Shown here: piece by piece, positions 1 through 8,013 of the stretch
How the letters are laid out: every line of letters starts with the position of its first letter
Position numbering within the stretch: the stretch's first letter is position 1
NCBI GenBank assembly: GCA_945883745.1
Contig: CAMCYH010000017.1
Coordinates: 1-41,161, forward strand
Length of the DNA stretch: 41,161 nt
Reading direction: 5' to 3'
From: Candidatus Kuenenia stuttgartensis
Lineage (GTDB): Bacteria > Planctomycetota > Planctomycetia > Pirellulales > UBA1268
Made by a program: the position numbers and the translations under genes
Notes under the pieces: model-generated
What the model was told of the DNA's origin: nothing
The model's input: the letters and a program-made list of their open reading frames with translations, nothing else
Databases searched by the model: none

Positions 1-809
1 GGCACGAGCTTCTGGGTCACGATCGCGGTGTCGACGTTGAAATAGTCCCGCCGGGTACGGAGGGCCATCACCACCTCCTCGAGTGAGCAGTTGCCCGCCC
101 GTTCTCCGATGCCGTTGATCGTGCATTCCACCTGGCCGGCACCGGCCTCGACGGCTGCCAGACTGTTGGCGACAGCGAGGCCGAGGTCATCGTGGCAGTG
201 GACGCTGATCACCGCCTTGTCGATGTTGGGCACCCGATCGCGGAGGCTCTTGATGACGTGGTGCATCTGCGCCGGCGTGGCATACCCGACCGTGTCGGGG
301 ATGTTCACGGTCGTGGCCCCGGCCGCGATCACCGCCTCGACCACGCGGCACAGAAAATCGATCTCGGTGCGGGCGGCATCCTCTGGCGAGAACTCGATGT
401 CGGGGCAGAGGCCACGGGCCCGTGTGACACCGGCCACGGCGCGAGCCAGCACCTCTTCCTCCGTCATCCGCAGCTTGAACTCGCGATGGATCGAACTCGT
501 TGCCAGGAAGACGTGGATGCGTGGCTGGCGGGCCTGCCGGAGCGCTTCCCAGGCGCGGTCGATGTCGGTGTCGTTGCAGCGGGCGAGTCCACAGATCGTC
601 GCGGCCTCCACGGCGGCCGCAATCTCACGAACGCTCTCGAAATCGCCCGGTGAGGCGATCGGGAAACCGGCCTCGATGATGTCGACCCCAAGGGCCGCCA
701 AGGCGTGGGCAATCTCCAGTTTCTCGGTGTGATTCATGCTCGCCCCGGGCGACTGTTCGCCGTCACGGAGCGTGGTATCGAAGATGCGGACGGTGCGGGG
801 ATTGGTCAT
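1..809 (-). CDS. leuA: 2-isopropylmalate synthase, 5' part (3' end outside window)
   Basis: First committed enzyme of leucine synthesis, condensing 2-ketoisovalerate with acetyl-CoA in the cytoplasm. About 269 N-terminal residues are present; the gene runs off the left edge. The reverse strand opens with ATG at 809 and reads into the HMGL/DRE-TIM barrel signature DTTLRDGEQ at residues 11-19. HCHDDLG (about 204-210) supplies metal-binding histidines, and NGIGERAGN follows at 232-240. This order and spacing are typical of LeuA. Homocitrate or citramalate synthase share the fold, but GERAGN and the overall match favour LeuA. The C-terminal regulatory domain is not in view. No clear Shine-Dalgarno site precedes the ATG. 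The gene diverges from the MazG-like gene across a 192-base spacer, in which I see no leucine-rich leader peptide and no T-box. Confidence 0.93.
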   Translation of the reverse strand, partial: MTNPRTVRIFDTTLRDGEQSPGASMNHTEKLEIAHALAALGVDIIEAGFPIASPGDFESVREIAAAVEAATICGLARCNDTDIDRAWEALRQARQPRIHVFLATSSIHREFKLRMTEEEVLARAVAGVTRARGLCPDIEFSPEDAARTEIDFLCRVVEAVIAAGATTVNIPDTVGYATPAQMHHVIKSLRDRVPNIDKAVISVHCHDDLGLAVANSLAAVEAGAGQVECTINGIGERAGNCSLEEVVMALRTRRDYFNVDTAIVTQKLV

Positions 810-921
810 CGTGTAGCAGGTCAAGGAACGGGACGGAGACGGATCGACACCCTCGGTATCGTAGCAGGGGTTTGTCGCCGCCATACCAGTGGACTCCTCC
901 CCCGCGGTTCGGCCCATCGAC

Positions 922-959
922 TACACTCGCGAGCTGGCGTCGCCACTGTGGCAGTGGCG
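922..959 (+). promoter_or_regulatory. Candidate -10 element and leader hairpin before the MazG-like gene
   Basis: TACACT at 922-927 resembles a -10 box. Just downstream, CGCCACTG (941-948) and CAGTGGCG (952-959) form a perfect 8-bp hairpin with a 3-base loop, in the expected leader of the gene starting at 1002. No convincing -35 is seen. The hairpin is direct observation; the promoter is inference. Confidence 0.3.
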
Positions 960-1001
960 GGGCTCCGTCGTCCGGCCGCATTCCTGTCGGGGAAGTCCAG
1001 C

Positions 1002-1301
1002 ATGACACTCGGTGAATTTCAGGCCCTGATCCGGCAGATGTATCATGAGAAGGATGCGGCGCGGGGGGTCGAGGGCACATTCATGTGGCTGACCGAGGAG
1101 ATTGGCGAACTGGCCACTGCCCTGAGGAGTGGCACCCACGACGAGCAGGCCCTGGAGTTTGCCGACGTACTGGCCTGGCTTGTCACCATCGCCAATGTCG
1201 TCGACGTCGATTTGGAGGAGGCCGTGGCCCGCAAGTACGGCCGGGGCTGTCCCGGCTGCGGTCGGCTGGCCTGTATCTGTCCCGATGCCGAGAAGCCCTG
1301 A
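1002..1301 (+). CDS. MazG-like nucleotide pyrophosphohydrolase with C-terminal four-cysteine tail
   Basis: A 99-residue all-alpha NTP pyrophosphohydrolase-type protein. The magnesium-binding pattern is visible: EEIGE at residues 32-36 and E52-x2-D55 in the next helix. Members of the family cleave (d)NTPs to monophosphate and pyrophosphate, often as house-cleaning enzymes; the substrate here is unknown. After the last helix the protein ends in a short tail with Cys83, Cys86, Cys91 and Cys93, a plausible zinc site. The frame stays open upstream to 705, but the ATG at 1002 is chosen because the match to the family begins at MTLGEFQ and the upstream part would run into the leuA coding strand. It is divergent from leuA and 27 bases before the next gene. 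Confidence 0.8.
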   Translation: MTLGEFQALIRQMYHEKDAARGVEGTFMWLTEEIGELATALRSGTHDEQALEFADVLAWLVTIANVVDVDLEEAVARKYGRGCPGCGRLACICPDAEKP

Positions 1302-1328
1302 TCCACCTGTCGAAGTCACGATGAACCT

Positions 1329-3449
1329 ATGAATCGCGTCCTGCTCGGCCTCCTCGTGCTTGGCTTCTTGACCGTCGCGGCCGCGTCTGCGGGCGACGTC
1401 GAGCCGCGTGGTGACGGGCCATGGGTGGGCTTCGGTGGCGTCTATCGCACCGGCTCATGGACACCGCTGACGATCGACGTTGCTGAGGGCGACGGCCCGG
1501 TCTATGCGAGCGTCGAGGATCCTGACGGCCAGTGGCTCTCGTCGCCCCCCGCCAGGGTGCAGAAAGTAGACGGTCGTTCGGTGGCCCGATTCTGCGTGCG
1601 GTTTGGTCGACCGAGTGGGCGTGTGCTGCTTCACCGCACGCCGCTACCGTCTGGTGCCAGGACCGTAACGCTCCCAACGCCGATTCCCTCCACCGACACC
1701 GTCGTGCTGGTGCTGGGAGAGCCGGCTGGTGTCGACCGGGCGGCACGGCTGCTCGCCCAGGAGGACGGCAGTCGACCACGAGTCGTCGTGGCGCCACAGG
1801 GTCCGCTGCCGCTCGCTGTGACCCCGCGTGAGTTGGACGGCGCCGATGTCATCCTTGCCTGCGGCCAAGACCTGGTGAACCGAGATGCCGAAACGCTCGA
1901 GGCCATCGACGGCTGGGTCCGCCGTGGTGGGCGACTGATTCTCTTGGCCGGCAACTCGGCGGGTGACGTCGGGGCTGTCGGGAGCACGGTCGCAGGATGG
2001 CTGCCGGGCCCCGTGAGTCGGATGGTGTCGTTGCGGAGATCGGCTCCGCTGGAGGTCTTTGCCCACTGCACCCGGCCGATGGATCGCGGGCTCTTGGCGG
2101 GCCTGCGGGTGCCGGTGTTTGCGAACGCCCGGGAGATCGACGGCCTCATCGAGGCCCATGACGGCGCCCGGCCCAGCGATCTGCCATTGGTCGTCCGCCG
2201 TAGCCACGGCCTGGGCATCCTCACGTGGATCGCCGTCGATCTCGATCAGGCCGGTTTTCGCTCGTGGCCAGGCAGTGACACGCTGCTTGTCGAACTCCTC
2301 GGCGGTCCTCCGAAGGCACGCGCCGGCCGCACGGGAGAGACGAGCCGTGTCTCGCTTGATTTGGCGGGCCAGTTACGGCGGGCCATCGATCGCTTTCCCG
2401 GCATCGATCCGCTGCCATTTTCGCTGGTGGCGCTGCTCGGTGGATTGACGATCGCCTCGCTCTATCCGACCAGTTGGTGGCTGGTGCGGCAGGCCACGCC
2501 CGCCGTCGCCTGGACGGCCTTGCCGGCGGTCTCTCTTCTCGCCGGCTGGGGAGTCTGGGAGACGGGCCGCCTGTGGCAGCAAGGGGGGGCGGGCGAATCT
2601 TCTGCATCGGTGATCGACATCGATGCCTCCGGGGCTGCCGCCCGCGGCCTCTCGTGGGCCGGCCGTTGGTCGCCCGACAATTGTCTGATCGACGTCGCTC
2701 CAGCGACCGCCCCTGGGCTGGCGGTTGCCAACACCGACATCGCCGTGTCGTGGTGCGCCGATTCGGGACGCGGCCTCGGTGCCACCGATGCTCCCGTGGC
2801 CCATCCGTCACTCGCTGCGGCCGACTACGCCTACGGCGCGACGGCTGCCAGCCTCACCTCCGTGCCGGTCGCCGCCTCGTCGAGTCGTCTCTTCGAGGCG
2901 GAGTGGACGGCAGACCTCTCAAGCGTGCCGGTCACGGCAACACTGACAGTCGAGGCCCAGGGCACGCTCCGTGGCGAACTTACGCACCACCTCCCGTTTC
3001 CCTTGGAGCGGTGCGTGCTCATGCATGCCGGTTGGCTCTACACCATCGGCCGACTTGAGTCGGGAGAGGTCTTCAATCCTTCTTCGGGGCGGGGGCCGCG
3101 GTCGCTGGCCTCGGCCCTTACCCGCCGCACGCAGGACAAGGATCGCGACGTCGTCGTCCGTTGGGAGACAGAAAGCACCGACGTCGCCCAGATCCTGGAA
3201 ATTGCCGGGTTTCATGCTGCGGCAGGCGGCAGCGGCTACACGTCGCTGGAGCCAGGGCGGCTCGCACGACTCGATGTATCACCGCAGTTGGCGGTGGGGC
3301 GGGCGATCCTCGCCGGCTTCGGCCCGATGGGCACGAGATGGTCGTTTGGCGGACAGCAGGTCGGGGTCACCGCCGAACAGTCGTCGGGAGTGACCATGTG
3401 GCGTATTCTGATGCCGCTCCAAACGCAGGGCAACGCGGGCGACCCATGA
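1329..3449 (+). CDS. Exported/membrane protein of unknown function, coupled to an ABC ATPase
   Basis: A 706-residue protein I cannot assign to a named family. Residues 1-21 form a signal peptide. A large extracytoplasmic region follows, with a segment around residues 165-200 reading like a Rossmann or glutamine-amidotransferase-like fold (inference). Two hydrophobic helices lie near 364-385 and 392-410, and a second long soluble region fills the C-terminal 290 residues. Its TGA overlaps the ATG of the ABC ATPase (ATGA), so the two are probably translationally coupled; it may be the membrane or accessory partner of that ATPase, somewhat as GldG-type proteins accompany ABC ATPases (inference). 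A three-codon ORF, ATG AAC CTA TGA at 1321-1332, overlaps its start codon. Confidence 0.75.
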   Translation: MNRVLLGLLVLGFLTVAAASAGDVEPRGDGPWVGFGGVYRTGSWTPLTIDVAEGDGPVYASVEDPDGQWLSSPPARVQKVDGRSVARFCVRFGRPSGRVLLHRTPLPSGARTVTLPTPIPSTDTVVLVLGEPAGVDRAARLLAQEDGSRPRVVVAPQGPLPLAVTPRELDGADVILACGQDLVNRDAETLEAIDGWVRRGGRLILLAGNSAGDVGAVGSTVAGWLPGPVSRMVSLRRSAPLEVFAHCTRPMDRGLLAGLRVPVFANAREIDGLIEAHDGARPSDLPLVVRRSHGLGILTWIAVDLDQAGFRSWPGSDTLLVELLGGPPKARAGRTGETSRVSLDLAGQLRRAIDRFPGIDPLPFSLVALLGGLTIASLYPTSWWLVRQATPAVAWTALPAVSLLAGWGVWETGRLWQQGGAGESSASVIDIDASGAAARGLSWAGRWSPDNCLIDVAPATAPGLAVANTDIAVSWCADSGRGLGATDAPVAHPSLAAADYAYGATAASLTSVPVAASSSRLFEAEWTADLSSVPVTATLTVEAQGTLRGELTHHLPFPLERCVLMHAGWLYTIGRLESGEVFNPSSGRGPRSLASALTRRTQDKDRDVVVRWETESTDVAQILEIAGFHAAAGGSGYTSLEPGRLARLDVSPQLAVGRAILAGFGPMGTRWSFGGQQVGVTAEQSSGVTMWRILMPLQTQGNAGDP

Positions 3450-4390
3450 TCGAAACCATCGACCTCACGAAGAAGTACGGCGATTTTTTCGCGCTCGAGT
3501 CACTCGATCTCAAGCTCGAGCAGGGGGACCTCTTCGGGTTCATCGGTCCCAACGGCGCCGGCAAAACCACCACCATCCGCATTCTCTCGACGCTCCTGGC
3601 GCCGACCTGGGGCGAGGCCTACGTCTGCGGCCACTCCATCTACACGCACCCCCGCGAAATCCGTCGCAGCATCGGCTACATGCCGGACATCTTCGGTGTG
3701 TATGACGACATGCGGGTGATCGAATACCTGGAGTTTTTCGCAGCTGCTTACCGTATCCACGGCCCGCAGCGGCGGCGCGTGGCTGAGCGGTCGCTCGAGC
3801 TGGTCGATCTGGTGGCCAAGCGGGACGAACTCGTAACGAGTCTCTCGCGCGGCATGACGCAGCGGCTCGGTCTGGCCCGTGTCCTGCTGCACGATCCGCA
3901 GGTGCTGCTCCTCGACGAGCCGGCCAGCGGCCTCGACCCGCGGGCCCGCATCGAGATGCGAAACCTTCTGAAGCAGCTTCAGTCGATGGGCAAGACGGTG
4001 CTCGTGTCGAGCCACATCCTTCCCGAACTGGCCGACATCTGCAATCGCGTCGGCATCATCGAGTATGGCCGGCTGCTGGCTTGCGGCGATGTTCAGGATC
4101 TGCTCGCCCAGGTCCGCGGGCGGCCGGTCATTCGCGTGCGGGTGGCAGGAGAAGCCGAGGCGGCCGCTCGGGCGGTGGAGTCGGCAGCCGAGGCGGCGGG
4201 GGTGACCGTCCGCGATGGAGAAGTGCTGATCGCGCTGGCCGATGGTGTGACCGACCATTCACCGCTCGTCGATCGTCTTGTGAAGGCCGGCCACAGAGTG
4301 CTCATCGTCCGCGAGCAAGACGTCAATCTGGAGACTGCATTTTTGGAGCTCACCAAGGGCGCTCTCGCCCGCCCCAAGGAGGAAGCATGA
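3446..4390 (+). CDS. ABC transporter ATP-binding protein
   Basis: A 314-residue nucleotide-binding subunit of the CcmA/NatA type, which powers export-type ABC-2 systems from the cytoplasmic face. Walker A GPNGAGKTT lies near residues 34-42, the signature LSRGMTQRLGLAR near 133, Walker B VLLLDEP near 153-159, then SGLDPRAR as D-loop and SSH as H-loop. The Q-loop position reads GYMPD, without the usual glutamine. A C-terminal extension of about 80 residues fits the regulatory domain seen after many NatA-like ATPases. The ATG at 3446 overlaps the upstream stop; the frame stays open further back to 3161, but the ATPase domain begins here. Its stop overlaps the next ATG (ATGA). No ABC-2 permease gene is in the window. 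Confidence 0.9.
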   Translation: MIETIDLTKKYGDFFALESLDLKLEQGDLFGFIGPNGAGKTTTIRILSTLLAPTWGEAYVCGHSIYTHPREIRRSIGYMPDIFGVYDDMRVIEYLEFFAAAYRIHGPQRRRVAERSLELVDLVAKRDELVTSLSRGMTQRLGLARVLLHDPQVLLLDEPASGLDPRARIEMRNLLKQLQSMGKTVLVSSHILPELADICNRVGIIEYGRLLACGDVQDLLAQVRGRPVIRVRVAGEAEAAARAVESAAEAAGVTVRDGEVLIALADGVTDHSPLVDRLVKAGHRVLIVREQDVNLETAFLELTKGALARPKEEA

Positions 4391-5190
4391 GGCACGGTTG
4401 GTTCTCCCCGCGTCACTGGGTCGCGTCGGCTGCCGTCGCCGCGATCGTGTTGCCGAGTGTCGTTCAGGCCGCCGATCCGGAAACCGTGCCACCGCCACGG
4501 CCTGCCGCAACGGAGCAGCGGGGCGAAGCGGAAGAGGCCACGACGCTCGCCTCCCCACAGGCCGTTACGGGCTATGCGGTGGGGCTGCGGATCGGCAGTC
4601 GCATCGCCGCCGACTTCAGGACGGAGCACCCAGACATTCCCCCCGCGGCGCTCGCACGCGGGCTGGCCGATGCGATTCGTGGCGTGGCTCCTTCGATCGG
4701 TGAGGCGGAGGTTCGGAAGGCACTCGAGCAGTTTGATGCCTTGATGGAAAAACGGGGTGAGGCATTCGCCAAACAGATGGAGGAGACGGCTCGGGCCAAT
4801 CGTGCCAAGGCAGACGAGTTTCTCCGTACGAATGGCGTCCGGCCGGGCGTCGTCACGCGGCCCAGCGGGCTGCAGTATGAGGTGGTCAAGGCGGGCACGG
4901 GCCCACAGCCCACACTCGACGACGTGGTGTCGACCCACTACCGTGGCACGCACCTCGATGGGAAAGAGTTTGACGCGACCGATCCCCAGGGTGAGCCGGC
5001 GACCTTTCCGGTGCGCGGCGTGGTGCCTGGGTGGCAGGAGGCGTTGCCGCTGATGAAGGTCGGCTCGACATGGCGGCTCTACGTGCCGCCGGAACTCGGG
5101 TACGGAGAAGCTGGCTCGCCCCCCGTGATCGAGCCCAACGAGGTATTGGTGTTCGAGATTCAACTGGTGCGAATCGATTCCTCACGGTGA
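4387..5190 (+). CDS. Exported FKBP-type peptidyl-prolyl isomerase
   Basis: A 267-residue isomerase for proline bonds in exported proteins. Residues 1-28 are a signal peptide ending near VVQA. Residues of about 50-140 resemble the helical dimerisation domain of FkpA/Mip proteins, including a long charged helix. The FKBP domain fills roughly 155-265, with GKEFDAT, a central VVPGWQEALPLMKVGS stretch and VPPELGYGEAG, the usual active-site region. The two-domain build matches periplasmic FkpA or Mip proteins, which act as chaperones as well as isomerases. Its ATG overlaps the stop of the ABC ATPase and its TGA overlaps the ATG of the exported methyltransferase, so the three are probably co-translated. 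Confidence 0.9.
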   Translation: MRHGWFSPRHWVASAAVAAIVLPSVVQAADPETVPPPRPAATEQRGEAEEATTLASPQAVTGYAVGLRIGSRIAADFRTEHPDIPPAALARGLADAIRGVAPSIGEAEVRKALEQFDALMEKRGEAFAKQMEETARANRAKADEFLRTNGVRPGVVTRPSGLQYEVVKAGTGPQPTLDDVVSTHYRGTHLDGKEFDATDPQGEPATFPVRGVVPGWQEALPLMKVGSTWRLYVPPELGYGEAGSPPVIEPNEVLVFEIQLVRIDSSR

Positions 5191-6437
5191 TGCGTGAACA
5201 GGCGGCGATTCTCGTGAAGGTGGCGTTGACAACGGCGATTCTGCTGACGGCGGAGGCTGTTGCAGCGCCACCCGACCCGTATGCCCGACCGCGAGAGCGG
5301 ATGGTTCGCGACGACATCGCGGCCGGTGGTGTCACCGATGCCCGGGTGCTCGAGAGCATGAGACTCACCCCGCGGCATGAGTTCGTACCGGCCGCCCAAC
5401 GGCCGCTCGCCTACTTCGACATGTCTCTGCCCATCGGCGAGGCGCAGACCATATCAGGGCCGTTCGTCGTGGCCTACATGACGGAAAAACTCGACCCGAA
5501 GCCGACCGATCGCGTGCTCGAGATTGGGACGGGCAGCGGATATCAGGCGGCTGTGCTGTCGCCGCTGGTCGGGATGGTCTATTCGATTGAGATCCATCAG
5601 GAACTCGGTGAACGGGCGGAGCGGACGCTCAGGCAGCTTGGTTACCGCAACGTCGTGACAAAGGTCGGCGACGGGTTTGCGGGATGGCCTGAGCATGCCC
5701 CGTTCGACAAGATCATCGTGACGTGTTCTCCAGAGAACATTCCTCGGCCGCTCGTCGAACAGCTTGCTGAAGGGGGGGTGATGGTCATCCCAGTCGGCGA
5801 GCGTTACGAGCAGATGCTCGTGCGGCTGACCAAGCGGGATGGCATGCTCGAACGAGAAACACTCGTGCCGAGTCTCTTCGTGCCGATGACCGGCACGGCC
5901 GAAGAGGCTCGCGGAGTCCAGCCCGACGGTGCACGGCCACACCTGGCCAACGGCGGATTCGAGGAACGGGTCGGTGATTCCGACCTGCCCGTCGCCTGGT
6001 ACTACGGGCGGCAGATCGAGGTGGTGGTGGACCCGACCGCCCCCGAAGGAAGCCGTTTTCTCCGACTTCGCAACACGCAGCCCGGGCGGCCTGCACAGAT
6101 ATTTCAGGGGTTTCCGATCGACGGTCGGTCGGTCCGACAGCTTGGGCTCTCGCTTTCCGTGCGGGCTGACGGGGTGCAGGCTGGTCCCCGGGTAGATGAA
6201 CTGCCGGCTGTCGCGGTGCAGTTTTATGATGAGCAGCGGGCGCGATCAAAGCGGGTGCGGCTGGCACCTTCAGGGATGGCAGCCGACCGCTGGCTGGGAA
6301 GTTTTGGCTGGCAGCGGGTAAGCGGCTCGGCAATCGTGCCTTCGTGGGCTCGGGAGGGCATCCTCCAAATAGGGCTTATGGGCGCCAGCGGGACCCTGGA
6401 TGTGGACTCCCTGCTGCTGGAGCCGGAACCCCGGTAA
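5190..6437 (+). CDS. Exported protein-L-isoaspartate O-methyltransferase with C-terminal beta-sandwich domain
   Basis: A 415-residue protein. Residues 1-26 are a signal peptide (AEAVAA). A PIMT domain follows: GEAQTISGP at 83-91 and the SAM-binding motif EIGTGSGYQAA at 111-121. The enzyme methylates isoaspartyl residues using S-adenosylmethionine so that damaged proteins can be repaired. After about residue 250 there is an extra domain of about 165 residues starting near NGGFEE, in the style of CBM4/9-like jelly rolls, with no catalytic residues I recognise. An extracytoplasmic PIMT is unusual because SAM is cytoplasmic. The ATG at 5190 overlaps the TGA of the FKBP gene by one base; an upstream in-frame extension to 5031 lies inside that gene and is rejected. 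Confidence 0.88.
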   Translation: MREQAAILVKVALTTAILLTAEAVAAPPDPYARPRERMVRDDIAAGGVTDARVLESMRLTPRHEFVPAAQRPLAYFDMSLPIGEAQTISGPFVVAYMTEKLDPKPTDRVLEIGTGSGYQAAVLSPLVGMVYSIEIHQELGERAERTLRQLGYRNVVTKVGDGFAGWPEHAPFDKIIVTCSPENIPRPLVEQLAEGGVMVIPVGERYEQMLVRLTKRDGMLERETLVPSLFVPMTGTAEEARGVQPDGARPHLANGGFEERVGDSDLPVAWYYGRQIEVVVDPTAPEGSRFLRLRNTQPGRPAQIFQGFPIDGRSVRQLGLSLSVRADGVQAGPRVDELPAVAVQFYDEQRARSKRVRLAPSGMAADRWLGSFGWQRVSGSAIVPSWAREGILQIGLMGASGTLDVDSLLLEPEPR

Positions 6438-6491
6438 CGCCCTGAGAAAAGGCGAAAGAAGGCTCTCTTTCTCGCCATCCTGCCGGCGTTA
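6435..6491 (+). terminator. Nested inverted repeat after the methyltransferase gene
   Basis: TAACGCC (6435-6441, starting inside the stop codon) pairs with GGCGTTA (6485-6491), and an inner GGCG...CGCC pair (6451-6454 and 6473-6476) gives a second tier. There is no T-run after it, so it may be a weak or factor-assisted terminator or only a processing hairpin. Confidence 0.35.
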
Positions 6492-6526
6492 GGGTCCCGT
6501 CGGCAACTGGCGGAACCGGAGGGTGA

Positions 6527-6553
6527 TTGACCCGGTAAGGCAGCCGCTACAAT
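6527..6553 (+). promoter_or_regulatory. Candidate sigma-70-type promoter for the TIGR03000 gene
   Basis: TTGACC (6527-6532) and TACAAT (6548-6553) each match the sigma-70 consensus at five of six bases, with a slightly short 15-base spacer. Transcription would begin near 6560, the first base of the hairpin at 6560-6589. Confidence 0.45.
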
Positions 6554-6559
6554 TTGCCC

Positions 6560-6589
6560 AGTTTGCTTGATTTAAGAAATCGGCAAACT
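6560..6589 (+). promoter_or_regulatory. Hairpin at the predicted 5' end of the TIGR03000 mRNA
   Basis: AGTTTGC (6560-6566) pairs with GCAAACT (6583-6589), with an inner GATTT/AAATC stem and an AAG loop. It is AT-richer than its surroundings. Its position right at the predicted transcription start suggests a 5'-end stabilising stem or an operator; this role is inference. Confidence 0.45.
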
Positions 6590-6689
6590 ATTCTGAGCCT
6601 GCATGCAAGGCGGTAGACGCGGAGCGGTTCCGTGTTTTTCGCCCGCAACAACCGCACCAAACCCGCCCAAGCCACGGAGAAAAACTGAC

Positions 6690-7895
6690 ATGCTGGTCCA
6701 GAGTCACCGGTTCAAACTATTCGGAATGATCACCTTTGCCGCTCTGTCAGCGGGTGCCCTCGATGCCGAGGCCGGCTGGCATCACCGCTATGGCGGTTCG
6801 CAGGGTTCGTCGGGCGGTTCGTCAGGCGGTAGCTCAGGCGGTTCATCGGGGGGTAGCTCAGGTGGCTCATCGGGCGGCAGTTCAGGCGGATACTCCTACG
6901 CCTCGTCGGGCTCATCAGGTGGCAGCTATGGTTCATCCGGCGGGAGCTATGGCTCTGCCGGGTCATATGGCTCCTCCGGCGGTTCGTCGGGTGGCAGCCA
7001 TGGCTCGCGACATGCCGAGCGGAAGGCCATGCGTGCCTACCGTCGCTCGCTCCATTCCAGCCACGGCTCCTCGGGCGGCAGTTCGGGTGGCTCCTCGTCC
7101 TCAAGTTATGGCGGCGGTTCTTCCGGCGGTTCTTCGGGCGGCTCATCCGGTGGTTCGTACGGCGGCTACTCGGCTGCTGCGTATTCGTCTGGCTATTCAA
7201 CGGGCTATTCGACCATGTCGGGAATGTCGTCAAGCATGCCCGTCGAGGCCTATCGCACGATCGAATCGACACCGACGGTCGTCGATCCAGAAGTGGTCGC
7301 TCCGCCGGCCGCCGCACCGGCAGCCGTCGATTCCACCGCGATCCCAGCCGACAGCGCGTTGCTGATCGTCGAAGTGCCTGCCGACGCCAAGGTCTTCGTC
7401 AACGGGGCCGCGACGAAGGCCACCGGCGACGTCCGTCGGTACCTTTCCCGTGGCCTGGTCGCCGGCAAGGAATACGAGTTTGTGGTGCGGATGGCGGTCG
7501 ATCGTGACGGTGAGGCGACCGACGAGACGCGGGTTGTGTCGCTCACGGCTGGAGAAGGTTCACGGGTGTCCTTCGCCGCGGCCGCTCAATCGCAGCCGGT
7601 GGTCAAGAAGGCCCCGACGACCACGGTCACCCTGCATGTGCCGGCCGATGCGAAGGTCTGGTTGGCGGGGAATGCCACCGGATCGACGGGTGCGACCCGG
7701 CAGTTCGAGACCACGATGCTGGCGGCCGGCCAGGCGTGGAAAGGCTACGAGATTCGCGTGGCGACCAAGATCGACGGCCGTGAGCAGATCGTGTCGAAGG
7801 TGATCGACCTCGCCGCGGGTGACACGGTGGAACTCTCGCTCGACCCGACCGCGGGCCTGGCCTCGCTTGCCGATGCCACAGCCTCGGTCCGGTAA
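6690..7895 (+). CDS. Secreted protein with Gly-Ser repeats and two TIGR03000 domains
   Basis: A 401-residue protein. A signal peptide (about residues 1-27) is followed by a low-complexity stretch of SSGG-type repeats with tyrosines and scattered histidines over about 140 residues, then two copies of a domain of about 75 residues. Both copies carry the pattern V-P-A-D-A-K-V followed by a G-x-A-T core and end in a sequence like VVSLTAGEG or VIDLAAGDT. This matches TIGR03000, a planctomycete domain of unknown function similar to PEGA beta domains. The start is set at 6690 because GGAG (6676-6679) lies 10 bases upstream and the signal peptide begins there; an in-frame ATG at 6603 lacks this. A surface or cell-envelope role is likely, but no function is known. 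Confidence 0.85.
   Translation: MLVQSHRFKLFGMITFAALSAGALDAEAGWHHRYGGSQGSSGGSSGGSSGGSSGGSSGGSSGGSSGGYSYASSGSSGGSYGSSGGSYGSAGSYGSSGGSSGGSHGSRHAERKAMRAYRRSLHSSHGSSGGSSGGSSSSSYGGGSSGGSSGGSSGGSYGGYSAAAYSSGYSTGYSTMSGMSSSMPVEAYRTIESTPTVVDPEVVAPPAAAPAAVDSTAIPADSALLIVEVPADAKVFVNGAATKATGDVRRYLSRGLVAGKEYEFVVRMAVDRDGEATDETRVVSLTAGEGSRVSFAAAAQSQPVVKKAPTTTVTLHVPADAKVWLAGNATGSTGATRQFETTMLAAGQAWKGYEIRVATKIDGREQIVSKVIDLAAGDTVELSLDPTAGLASLADATASVR
6799..7170 (+). repeat. Coding Gly-Ser repeat tract
   Basis: Degenerate short repeats built on GGTTCGTCGGGC-like and GGTAGCTCAGGC-like units encode (S-S-G-G)n, in two main blocks (about 6799-6990 and 7063-7170) separated by a basic segment rich in Arg, His and Ser. 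Serine codons vary (TCG, TCA, AGC, AGT, TCC, TCT), so the peptide pattern is kept while the DNA has diverged. Confidence 0.8.
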
Positions 7896-7935
7896 GTGGT
7901 TCTCTAAAACATCGTTCTCAGGAACGTTGCATCAT

Positions 7936-7970
7936 CGCTCCCGCGGGGAAGCCCAAGCCCCGCGGGAGCG
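7936..7970 (+). terminator. Strong hairpin terminator after the TIGR03000 gene
   Basis: A perfect 13-bp GC-rich stem, CGCTCCCGCGGGG (7936-7948) against its complement (7958-7970), with a 9-base loop, about 40 bases after the stop. The downstream T-tract is weak (AGTCGTTTCT). It separates this transcript from the next gene run. Confidence 0.7.
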
Positions 7971-8013
7971 AGTCGTTTCTGGATGCCCACAGCCGGCTTG
8001 GTAGAGTAGCGGG

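Noticed and set aside
810..1001. Leucine attenuator or T-box for leuA
   Set aside because: No leader peptide with leucine codons and no T-box sequence was found on the minus strand of the spacer.
705..1001. N-terminal extension of the MazG-like protein
   Set aside because: The open frame overlaps the leuA coding strand and its sequence has no family match; the family part begins at 1002.
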